Position numbers and translations under genes: made by a program
Source of the DNA: Bacteroidales bacterium
Lineage (GTDB): Bacteria; Bacteroidota; Bacteroidia; Bacteroidales; SMBSF77
Assembly (NCBI GenBank): GCA_021106655.1
Contig: JAIOTT010000265.1
Coordinates: forward strand, 1 to 7,661
Length of the DNA stretch: 7,661 nt
Direction of reading: 5' to 3'
Notes under the pieces: generated by a model
What the model was told of the DNA's origin: nothing
The model's database searches: none
The model's input: only the letters and a program-made list of their open reading frames with translations
In this document: in pieces, positions 1-5,276 of the stretch
Layout of the letters: the number at the start of each line of letters is the position of its first letter
Position numbering within the stretch: the stretch's first letter is position 1

Positions 1-53
1 CCCCAACCTCCTGATCCGTAGTCAGGTGCACTATCCAATTATGCTACAGGTCC
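1..53 (-). tRNA. tRNA-Arg (anticodon ACG), 3' part cut by window edge
   Basis: Read on the minus strand, the sequence folds as a tRNA from its 5' end at 53. It has a 7-base acceptor strand GGACCTG, T8 A9, a D arm (GCAT pairing with GTGC), and an anticodon stem CCTGA/TCAGG around the loop CTACGGA, which gives anticodon ACG. A 5-base variable loop AGGTT and the first bases of the T stem (GGGG) follow. The T loop, the acceptor 3' strand and the CCA region lie outside the window. An ACG anticodon, normally modified to ICG by TadA, reads CGU, CGC and CGA arginine codons. A promoter-like box lies just upstream (65-72). Confidence 0.95.
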
Positions 54-64
54 ATAAGCGAGTG

Positions 65-72
65 CAAAAATA
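65..72 (-). promoter_or_regulatory. Bacteroidota -7 box for tRNA-Arg
   Basis: On the minus strand the sequence is TATTTTTG, an exact match to the Bacteroidota sigma-factor -7 consensus TAnnTTTG. It ends 11 bases before the mature tRNA 5' end at 53, so transcription would start a few bases upstream of the tRNA. I see no clear TTTG -33 element at the usual distance, so only half the promoter is supported. Short AT-rich boxes can match by chance. Confidence 0.45.
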
Positions 73-89
73 GTAAATTATTTTATGGG

Positions 90-125
90 TTAATAATTAT
101 TAATTGTTAATTATTAATTATTAAT
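90..125. repeat. AT-only tandem TTAATTA/TTAATTG block
   Basis: The block is made almost only of A and T, in irregular reiterations of TTAAT, TTAATTA and TTAATTG. Many units are self-complementary (ATTAAT, TTAATTAA-like). It lies just upstream of the tRNA promoter box, so it may act as an upstream AT-rich element or simply be low-complexity spacer. No function can be assigned from sequence alone. Confidence 0.6.
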
Positions 126-159
126 GCTAATCAGAGGTTAAGATTATTTTAAATAACGA

Positions 160-208
160 CAGATTAACACGTGTAAAAAATAATTATTATCATGAGTAAT
201 CTGTGGCT
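160..208. repeat. Fragments of an ATCTGTG-type intergenic repeat, opposite orientations
   Basis: The CAGATTAACAC at 160-170 is the reverse complement of GTGTTAATCTG. The GTAATCTGTGGCT at 196-208 is in the forward sense. Both words also appear, in a related order, at 3902-3930 in this window (ATCTGTGTTAATCTG, then ATCTATGGCT). The shared words suggest decayed copies of one intergenic repeat family. Confidence 0.5.
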
Positions 209-281
209 AAGAAAAGCTTATTTCAACCTTTGCTTCACATTATAAATGACAAGTTACTTAAAAACCGGAACCTAAAACCAG

Positions 282-303
282 CACTTCGGCGAGCTCAGTG
301 ACC
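282..303. repeat. CACTTCGG...CTCAGTG imperfect palindrome
   Basis: The word CACTTCGGCGAGCTCAGTG at 282-300, followed by ACC, has complementary ends (CACT/AGTG) and a central GAGCTC palindrome. It is clearly richer in GC than its AT-rich surroundings. It resembles short CTTCG...GCTCAG palindromic repeats scattered between genes in many bacteria. That resemblance is from memory, and only one copy is present in this window. Confidence 0.45.
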
Positions 304-365
304 AAAACCTGAAACCCAATTGATAAATATTTAACTTTCTCTATGGAATATTCACCACAAACAAT

Positions 366-373
366 TATTTTTG
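366..373 (+). promoter_or_regulatory. Bacteroidota -7 box for the beta-barrel gene
   Basis: The sequence TATTTTTG is an exact TAnnTTTG match. It would place a transcript start near 379 and leave a 5' leader of roughly 35-40 bases before the ATG at 416. An overlapping sigma-70-like TATAAT (375-380), with a poor TTCACC 18 bases upstream, is a weaker alternative. No convincing TTTG -33 element is visible. Confidence 0.4.
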
Positions 374-415
374 CTATAATTAGTTAATAATGTCAATCAA
401 GAGTTAAAAGTGTAT

Positions 416-1396
416 ATGAGATTAAAAATATATAATATAACTACAGTATTTTTTCTACTGGTATTATTGTTAATCCCTTTTTCCGGCCTTTTTTCTCAAA
501 TGAGCTATCAGCCTAACAATAAAAACAAACAAATCTTCTCAGACAAGCTGGATACAAAACATTTATTTTATGAAGATGAAGAATATTCAACTGATTCATC
601 TTCCTATTATAAAGGCTGGTCTTTTGGAGCAAGTTTCGGGTTTTATTTTGCAAATAAAAATACTGCCAACTTCTACAATGGTAGTGGTGCTAACGACATA
701 GGGTATATCTTAGATAATATCTATTATAAGGAACCTATTGAAGAAAAGATCGGTTATGACTTTGACAAAAATATGGATCCTCCATGGGAGTTGCCACAGA
801 ATATGAGATACGACCCTGCTATGACAGTTGGGTTTTATGCAAAATATAACTACAGCAAAAGCTTTGCTCTATTTTTTCAAACAACTTATGTTAAGCTAAA
901 AACAACTGATGTTTTTTTATTACATCTGGAAAAACCACAAAATACTCTTGAACCTACATACAATCAATATGGAATATTGGGAATGGAGGAAAGATTGAGC
1001 TTTGACATTGGAGTAAGTCAGGAATATGATATAAACGAGGTTGTTAGAGTATATATAGAAACAGGATTAAGTATGAATAGCACTACGGTACTCAAGAATC
1101 TGATACTGATAGAGGATATGGAATACAGCATTATAAATGTTTATGGGAATCAGGGATATATACCTAACAGTAATCTACAGGAATTTGAGATCCGTCAGGG
1201 TGGTATTGGATGGGGTATATTTTTTGGCACAGGTGTCCGCCTGGTATTTAGTGAACATGTTTCAATTGATCCCGGCTTTACACTTTATTTACAGAATATT
1301 GTTATTAAAGACAATACCAATTTCGAGCCAACATATGCTCGATTCGGGCCTTCTTTCACAGCCTTTATCAGATTTACTTTTAAGGATTTCTTTTAG
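416..1396 (+). CDS. Exported beta-barrel protein, probably outer membrane
   Basis: The protein has 326 residues from the ATG at 416. A GTG two codons upstream (410) would also be in frame, but the ATG gives a cleaner signal peptide. Residues 1-28 look like a Sec signal: Arg and Lys at positions 2 and 4, a long hydrophobic core, then FSGLFSQ near the cleavage site. The mature part alternates short aromatic-rich strands (for example GWSFGASFGFYF, MTVGFYAKYNY, SFALFFQTTYV) with polar turns. It ends in a strand finishing with phenylalanine (AFIRFTFKDFF), as expected of a Bacteroidota outer-membrane barrel. I do not recognise a named family, and the substrate or role is unknown. It stands alone on its strand between the tRNA and the convergent floA gene. 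It could instead be a periplasmic beta-rich protein, but the strand pattern favours a barrel. Confidence 0.8.
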   Translation: MRLKIYNITTVFFLLVLLLIPFSGLFSQMSYQPNNKNKQIFSDKLDTKHLFYEDEEYSTDSSSYYKGWSFGASFGFYFANKNTANFYNGSGANDIGYILDNIYYKEPIEEKIGYDFDKNMDPPWELPQNMRYDPAMTVGFYAKYNYSKSFALFFQTTYVKLKTTDVFLLHLEKPQNTLEPTYNQYGILGMEERLSFDIGVSQEYDINEVVRVYIETGLSMNSTTVLKNLILIEDMEYSIINVYGNQGYIPNSNLQEFEIRQGGIGWGIFFGTGVRLVFSEHVSIDPGFTLYLQNIVIKDNTNFEPTYARFGPSFTAFIRFTFKDFF

Positions 1397-1400
1397 AGGA

Positions 1401-1498
1401 TAGACTCTGAGATTGTTAGATTATGAGATATGAGACTATGATGATCAAAAAACTTCGTCTCAAGTCTAATATCTCACAATCTTTTGTCTGTTAGTCTA
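1401..1498. repeat. Imperfect inverted repeat between convergent genes, possible bidirectional terminator
   Basis: The left arm (1401-1436) begins TAGACTCTGAGATTGT and ends GAGAC. The right arm (1457-1498), read in reverse complement, begins TAGACT, contains AGATTGTGAGATAT and ends GAGAC. The arms are 36 and 42 bases with mismatches and a short internal insertion, separated by about 20 bases. The element begins four bases after the stop codon of the barrel gene. Its right arm includes the floA stop codon (1496-1498). A transcript from either side could form a long hairpin, but no clean U-tract follows, so termination is only a possibility. It may be a small non-autonomous mobile or REP-like element. 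Confidence 0.6.
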
Positions 1499-2500
1499 TT
1501 TCTTATTCCCATCAGCCTTATCATCTCTCTTAAACTTCGGTGGTTCAGCAATAGAATCCCTCATTTTGGTGTCGGCTTGAATATTCTCAAATTTATAATA
1601 ATCCAGAATACCAAGATTGCCAGAGCGGAAGGCATCTGAAATAGCTTTAGGAATCTCCGCTTCTGCCTGTATAACATTAGCACGAGCTTCCTGGGCTTTT
1701 GCTTTCATTTCCTGTTCCAGGGCAATAGCCATAGCTCTACGCTCTTCAGCTTTAGCTTGAGCAATGTTTTTATCTGCATTAGCCTGATCCATCTGCAAAA
1801 CAGCACCAATATTTTTACCAACATCAATATCGGCAATATCAATTGATAATATTTCGAAGGCAGTACCAGCATCCAATCCTTTTCCAAGAACAACTTTTGA
1901 AATTGAGTCCGGGTTTTCCAAAACTATTTTATGAGAGGCAGAAGATCCGATTGATGAAACAACACCTTCACCAACTCTTGCCAAAATAGTTTCTTCTCCT
2001 GCACCACCAACCAATCTTTTAATGTTAGCACGAACCGTGACTCTGGCTTTTGCAATTAACTGTATGCCGTCCTTTGCAACAGCTGATACGGGTGGAGTGT
2101 CAATAACTCTAGGGTTAACAGACATTTGAACAGCTTCAAAAACATCACGCCCTGCTAAGTCAATAGCTGTAGCAGATTTAAAGTCAAGAGCAATGTTTGC
2201 CTTCTCTGCAGAGATTAATGCATTGACAACATTCTTAACCCGCCCTCCTGCAAGATAATGTGCTTCAAGGTCATCCCTGGTCAAATGAAGGCCTGCCTTT
2301 GTAGCATTGATCATGGCGGTTACAATAACTGCAGGAGGTACCTTTCTCCATCTCATAAAAACCAGCTGTAACAATGATATTCTAACTCCTGACAATAGTG
2401 CTGAAAACCATAATCCAACAGGTATAAAATAAAATATTATCCATAAGCCAAAAAGAGAAGCTATACCAATAGCAATAATAACAACAATATTAGGTTCCAT
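1496..2500 (-). CDS. floA: Flotillin-like membrane scaffold protein FloA
   Basis: The 334-residue protein matches the FloA (formerly YqfA/DUF1432) family in length and order. There is a hydrophobic N-terminal membrane segment (about residues 5-45) and then the stretch [31 protein letters not shown]-type beta-rich domain follows to about residue 235, then an Ala/Glu/Lys-rich coiled coil (about 238-285). The characteristic C-terminal segment [20 protein letters not shown] precedes a charged tail. FloA proteins oligomerise at the inner face of the membrane, organise lipid microdomains and affect fluidity and protein quality control. The gene starts four bases after the nfeD stop, so the two are almost certainly co-translated, as in the known NfeD/FloA pairing. 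Nothing is missing. The stop codon lies inside the adjacent inverted repeat. Confidence 0.95.
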   Translation of the reverse strand: MEPNIVVIIAIGIASLFGLWIIFYFIPVGLWFSALLSGVRISLLQLVFMRWRKVPPAVIVTAMINATKAGLHLTRDDLEAHYLAGGRVKNVVNALISAEKANIALDFKSATAIDLAGRDVFEAVQMSVNPRVIDTPPVSAVAKDGIQLIAKARVTVRANIKRLVGGAGEETILARVGEGVVSSIGSSASHKIVLENPDSISKVVLGKGLDAGTAFEILSIDIADIDVGKNIGAVLQMDQANADKNIAQAKAEERRAMAIALEQEMKAKAQEARANVIQAEAEIPKAISDAFRSGNLGILDYYKFENIQADTKMRDSIAEPPKFKRDDKADGNKK

Positions 2501-2504
2501 AACG

Positions 2505-2972
2505 CTATATTTTTAGTTTAACAAATAATATATTCTGATCAATTTTTACAATAAGTATCTCAGATCCCTGATCAATAAAAGCCCCGGTCGAATGAACTTC
2601 ATATATAACACCATTGACACGTGCATTTCCAGCCGGTGCAATCCTGGAAATTGTTATACCATTATCCCCAACTTTCACTTTAGATTCCTCGATAACATTT
2701 ACCCTACCATCAATTTCTGTTTTCAACATCATCCGTTTCCAAGTTTTGGACTTTAATGCAAATGTAAGTATTAATACTGTAGCCAAAACAGTTGCGCCAA
2801 CAGTATAATGTCCAGCTGGCCTTCCATAAAGAGTATAAGCCTGCCAAATACCTATAATCATCAATATAAAGCCTAATATTCCAACTACAGTAGTTCCGGG
2901 TACAACCAAAACCTCAAGAAGCAAAAATAATAATCCTATTACAATCAATACAATAATTACTGTCCACGACAT
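2505..2972 (-). CDS. Short NfeD-family membrane protein
   Basis: The 155-residue protein has three hydrophobic segments (about 4-22, 28-47 and 57-74). The first two carry the NfeD-type sequence [11 protein letters not shown] followed by a Gly-rich helix. A soluble C-terminal domain (about 86-155) has the NfeD OB-fold pattern: [20 protein letters not shown], then a V/I-rich strand set with [13 protein letters not shown]. This is the short form, without the N-terminal ClpP-like serine protease domain of long NfeD proteins. The OB domain is thought to bind or modulate its SPFH partner, here FloA, encoded four bases downstream. It starts 12 bases after the clpS stop. The ATG at 2970-2972 places the first membrane helix at the very N-terminus, as usual. 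Confidence 0.92.
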   Translation of the reverse strand: MSWTVIIVLIVIGLLFLLLEVLVVPGTTVVGILGFILMIIGIWQAYTLYGRPAGHYTVGATVLATVLILTFALKSKTWKRMMLKTEIDGRVNVIEESKVKVGDNGITISRIAPAGNARVNGVIYEVHSTGAFIDQGSEILIVKIDQNILFVKLKI

Positions 2973-2984
2973 AATATTAATTTA

Positions 2985-3278
2985 CTATTTAATAGATACA
3001 GTAAGACCTCTATCCAACATTTCATTGCAAGAAGGTTCTAATTCTGAATATGAACCATTTTTAACTGAACATTTACCTTTAAGATGTACAATTAATGTAC
3101 ACTGTTCGGCTTGATGGTGATCATGCTCACATATTAAGATCAATGTTTCAATAACAAAATCAAAAGTGTTTACATCATCATTAAAAAGGATGATCTCTCT
3201 TATCTCAGAAGTCTTTTCGTCTTCTCTTTGTGATGTATGTGTTTTTTCCCTCACCATTGTAATTACATTATTAAGCAT
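2985..3278 (-). CDS. clpS: ClpS, N-degron adaptor of the ClpAP-type protease
   Basis: The 97-residue protein has the ClpS fold signature. A flexible charged N-terminus (1-27) is followed by LFNDDVNTFDFVIETL with the N-end-rule binding residues Asn33, Asp34 and Asp35. His65 lies in VHLKGKC, equivalent to the conserved substrate-pocket histidine. A C-terminal helix and strand end LDRGLTVSI. ClpS recognises N-terminal bulky hydrophobic residues and hands substrates to a ClpA/ClpC-type unfoldase through its N-terminal tail. Four cysteines (50, 60, 70, 84) are present. The start is the ATG at 3276-3278; an ATG eight codons in (3255-3257) would still leave a usable tail and cannot be excluded. The gene sits between a lipoprotein gene (40 bases upstream) and nfeD (12 bases downstream), suggesting a shared transcript. 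Confidence 0.93.
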   Translation of the reverse strand: MLNNVITMVREKTHTSQREDEKTSEIREIILFNDDVNTFDFVIETLILICEHDHHQAEQCTLIVHLKGKCSVKNGSYSELEPSCNEMLDRGLTVSIK

Positions 3279-3318
3279 AGGTTATAATACATATACCTTT
3301 CAAATATCCCAGAGAATA

Positions 3319-3756
3319 TTATTCTTTATCATCAGAACTAATAGAGTCATTGACTGTTGTGTCAGCTTCAGCTTCATCGCTTGCACTAATATCTTCTTCT
3401 CCGATTTCAAAATCCACCAACCATTTGCCATCAATCTTGAGCAAGATCATCTCTTGATTTTCACCATCTGCAGTAAATGAGCATACCGCCTCATCTCCAT
3501 CAATAATGCACCTGACATTTTCAATCATTGTGCGACCAGCTTCTCCTGTACTATTTAAATCACCTAAAGACTCAAATATCTCAAATATTTTCTTTCCATT
3601 ATCTGTACATAATTCTTTTGCTTTATCATATTCTTTTGTGTTCAGGTGTAATAAAAAAGCTTCAGCCACCTCTTCAGGGCCTTTTTTAATTGGTCCACAG
3701 GCTACAAATATTAAGGAAACTAAAAGGGATATGAAAGTAAATTTTGGAATTCTCAT
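3319..3756 (-). CDS. Small lipoprotein, DUF4878-like
   Basis: The 145-residue protein starts with a lipoprotein signal peptide (Arg2, Lys5, hydrophobic core) and a lipobox ending FVAC, so Cys20 should be lipidated. The segment GPEEVAEAFLLHLNTKEYDK (26-45), followed by AKELC, resembles DUF4878 and related NTF2-like lipoproteins of Bacteroidota. The later strands ENVRCIIDGDEAVCSF and EMILLKIDGKWLVDF fit such a cone-shaped fold. The last 25 or so residues are very acidic and Ser/Asp-rich, probably disordered. The residues after Cys20 (GPIKK) are not acidic, so there is no surface-export signal and a periplasmic location is more likely. It is the first gene of the probable operon with clpS, nfeD and floA. 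Its function is unknown. The family name is from pattern recognition only. Confidence 0.85.
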   Translation of the reverse strand: MRIPKFTFISLLVSLIFVACGPIKKGPEEVAEAFLLHLNTKEYDKAKELCTDNGKKIFEIFESLGDLNSTGEAGRTMIENVRCIIDGDEAVCSFTADGENQEMILLKIDGKWLVDFEIGEEDISASDEAEADTTVNDSISSDDKE

Positions 3757-3794
3757 GATAATATATGCTTAAATATTTTCTTTTGATTTTTTTA

Positions 3795-3802
3795 CAAAAA
3801 TA
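3795..3802 (-). promoter_or_regulatory. Bacteroidota -7 box for the lipoprotein-clpS-nfeD-floA operon
   Basis: On the minus strand the sequence is TATTTTTG, an exact TAnnTTTG match, ending 38 bases before the lipoprotein start codon. This gives a plausible leader of about 30 bases. A TTTG-type -33 element at normal spacing is not obvious. I see no equally good box in the short gaps inside the gene set, which supports a single promoter for all four genes. Confidence 0.45.
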
Positions 3803-3901
3803 ACAATTTTTATTTAATATCTCAGTGTATCTGAATATCAAAATCATTTGTTGAAATAAACTTTCTTATGCCGTGAATGCCCTAATTAAAACTATCTTTT
3901 T

Positions 3902-3930
3902 ATCTGTGTTAATCTGAGAAATCTATGGCT
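3902..3930 (+). repeat. ATCTGTG-type intergenic repeat copy
   Basis: This 29-base stretch contains three near-copies of an ATCTGnG word: ATCTGTGTTA, ATCTGAGAA and ATCTATGGCT. It shares the words GTGTTAATCTG and ATCTnTGGCT with 160-208. Directly after it comes a CTCAGTCTCAGCC segment of repeat-like character (3952-3965). It lies in the divergent gap between the lipoprotein operon and the Nudix gene. It is probably a decayed repeat rather than a regulator. Confidence 0.5.
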
Positions 3931-4005
3931 ATCCTTTTACCTCCCTTAGAGCCTCAGTCTCAGCCTTTGCTTGAGAGGCATACCTGAAAATTCGTAAAAA
4001 ATCAG

Positions 4006-4013
4006 TAATTTTG
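4006..4013 (+). promoter_or_regulatory. Bacteroidota -7 box immediately before the Nudix start codon
   Basis: TAATTTTG is an exact TAnnTTTG match ending only five bases before the ATG at 4019. A start at the usual distance would fall on or within a base or two of the ATG, implying a leaderless or nearly leaderless mRNA. No TTTG is present at the normal -33 spacing; the nearest (3966-3969) is too far upstream. Confidence 0.4.
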
Positions 4014-4018
4014 CACTA

Positions 4019-4696
4019 ATGGAGATTATCCCAAATATTAGTTTTAACAGCTTTGTCGACTTATTAAAAAAGCAAATCAAACTTCCATTACCCGGCGAGG
4101 ATGCCCAGTATATCATGGCTCCAAAAACACATCTTATGGATCAAAGATTATCTATAGATCACGATTCCGTAAAAAAAGCTGCTGTCCTTATTCTACTATA
4201 TTCTTCAGCCAATGAAATAAAAACAGTATTAATTAAGCGTACAGCATATAATGGCGTTCATAGCAAACAGATATCTTTTCCCGGAGGTAAATCCGAGGTC
4301 AGTGACAAGTCCTTATATCATACAGCTTGCAGGGAAACCTATGAGGAAATTGGCATTAAAACCTCCGATGTAAAATTAATTGGTAAAATTTCTGATTTAT
4401 ATATTCCACCAAGCAACTTCCTGGTATCTCCGTATATCGCTCATACCAATACTTATCCATTATTCAGAACAGATCCAACAGAAGTTGAAAGTATTTTGGA
4501 AGTAAAACTATCTCATTTATTAAAGGATAGTGTAATATCCGAAAAGGAAGTCTATACTGCAGAAAAAAATAATATCAAAGCTCCCTGCTTCTACATAAAT
4601 AATGCAGTGATATGGGGAGCCACAGCAATGATGATCAGTGAATTAAAAATTATAATAAATGAAATCCAAAATGCTGATTCTATTCTTCTATCCTGA
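4019..4696 (+). CDS. Nudix hydrolase, CoA pyrophosphatase type (NudL/YeaB-like)
   Basis: The 225-residue protein contains the CoA-pyrophosphatase signature: LIKRTAYNGVHSKQISFPGG at 71-90, corresponding to the UPF0035 pattern upstream of the Nudix box. The box itself runs from Gly90 to Ile113, with Arg105-Glu106 and Glu109-Glu110 as the metal-binding and catalytic core and Asp97 at the acidic position, as usual for this subfamily. The family hydrolyses coenzyme A and acyl-CoAs to phosphopantetheine and 3',5'-ADP in the cytosol. The N-terminal segment (KKQIKLPLPGEDAQYIMAP) and C-terminal segment (about 178-212) match the full-length Bacteroidota form, supporting the ATG at 4019. It reads divergently from the lipoprotein operon and overlaps the 3' end of the OsmC gene by 17 bases. 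Substrate is inferred from the family; another nucleotide diphosphate is possible. Confidence 0.92.
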   Translation: MEIIPNISFNSFVDLLKKQIKLPLPGEDAQYIMAPKTHLMDQRLSIDHDSVKKAAVLILLYSSANEIKTVLIKRTAYNGVHSKQISFPGGKSEVSDKSLYHTACRETYEEIGIKTSDVKLIGKISDLYIPPSNFLVSPYIAHTNTYPLFRTDPTEVESILEVKLSHLLKDSVISEKEVYTAEKNNIKAPCFYINNAVIWGATAMMISELKIIINEIQNADSILLS

Positions 4697-5096
4697 TTTC
4701 ATGGGTTAATTGAGCTCCTTTACGTAAAAGTTCGCTCACTCCACAATACCTATCCTGTGATAAATTCACAGCTTTTTCAATTTTATCAAATGGTAGTTCT
4801 TTACCCTTAAATGTATAAATAACATTTATTTTGTGGTAATACTTTGGATGTTCATCTGTTAGTTCAGCTTCAACAGAAATATTAAAAGAATCAGGCTTCA
4901 CCCGCATTTTATTAAGTATAGAAATTACATCCATTCCGGTACATCCTCCTAATGATGCAAGTGTTAAAGGCTTTGGCCTGGGGCCTCGATCATGACCACC
5001 AACACTATCAACAGCATCAATAATTATCTTGTGGTTATTAACATTGGCTTCAAATGCCATATCTTCCATCCAACGCATGTTAACTTTTTCGCTCAT
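4680..5096 (-). CDS. OsmC/YhfA-family protein
   Basis: The 138-residue protein has the OsmC fold layout: an N-terminal beta-sheet, then GPRPKPLTLASLGGCTGMDV with the first conserved cysteine (Cys52) at the start of the long central helix. A beta segment (72-97) and a C-terminal helix containing DRYCGVSELL follow, the latter with the second conserved cysteine (Cys118). These two cysteines form the thiol peroxidase centre in OsmC and Ohr; in the YhfA-like branch, which this resembles in length, the physiological substrate is not settled. It is expected to be a cytosolic dimer acting on organic peroxides or other reactive sulfur or electrophilic species. The start ATG (5094-5096) gives the usual short N-terminus. 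It is a single gene with its 3' end overlapping the convergent Nudix gene. Confidence 0.92.
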   Translation of the reverse strand: MSEKVNMRWMEDMAFEANVNNHKIIIDAVDSVGGHDRGPRPKPLTLASLGGCTGMDVISILNKMRVKPDSFNISVEAELTDEHPKYYHKINVIYTFKGKELPFDKIEKAVNLSQDRYCGVSELLRKGAQLTHEIRIEE

Positions 5097-5276
5097 TTTT
5101 ATTTTTTTTGTTTGAAAATCATTAATTGTTTGTCTATAATGTTACGTATTTCAAGGCTTGCATGGAGTATTATGCGTAGGACTTGGAGTAAAATAATATT
5201 CACCAACAAATTACAAGATAATCACTATGCTCTTGCTCTATGCTTTTTTATAATAATTTAGAATTTATCCCAAACA
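5097..5276. other. Intergenic region upstream of the OsmC gene
   Basis: These 180 bases hold the OsmC promoter region and the 3' flank of the lipoprotein gene. I found no exact TAnnTTTG box on the minus strand; the nearest is TAATTTG, one base short, at 5207-5213, over 100 bases from the OsmC start. No hairpin-plus-U-tract terminator is evident after the lipoprotein stop at 5277-5279. A short tandem repeat lies at 5225-5249. Confidence 0.5.
5225..5249. repeat. CTATGCTCTTG short tandem repeat
   Basis: The word CTATGCT occurs at 5225-5231 and again at 5238-5244, with GCTCT between, giving a 13-base period, followed by six T on the plus strand. It sits in the 180-base gap between the OsmC gene and the propeller lipoprotein gene. 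It resembles degenerate GCTCTATGC-type intergenic repeats. It is not self-complementary, so it is not a hairpin terminator. Confidence 0.4.

Larger units (their letters stand above)
54..415. other. Non-coding region with degenerate intergenic repeats
   Basis: This 362-base stretch between the tRNA and the beta-barrel gene holds no credible coding region. It is a patchwork: the tRNA promoter box (65-72), a very AT-rich block built of TTAATTA-like units (90-125), fragments of an ATCTGTG-type repeat (160-208), a short GC-richer CACTTCGG...CAGTG element (282-303), and a promoter-like box (366-373) for the next gene. I see no riboswitch or small RNA fold I could name. Confidence 0.7.

Noticed and set aside
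90..125. Replication origin or CRISPR-like array
   Set aside because: The block is irregular AT-only low-complexity sequence without spaced identical repeats, DnaA boxes or neighbouring replication or cas genes.
1..415. tRNA-associated integration site or genomic island edge
   Set aside because: The tRNA 3' end is outside the window, and there is no integrase or duplicated tRNA tail in view.
1705..1893. Minus-strand open frame of 62 codons inside floA
   Set aside because: It lies in another frame of a confidently identified gene and shows no recognisable domain.
3166..3480. Plus-strand open frame of 104 codons over clpS and the lipoprotein gene
   Set aside because: It is antisense to two well-supported genes, has no family features, and spans their intergenic gap.
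5097..5276. Cobalamin riboswitch for the receptor operon
   Set aside because: This gap is downstream of the operon, not upstream, and no B12-box-like sequence was seen. Any riboswitch would lie beyond 7661.
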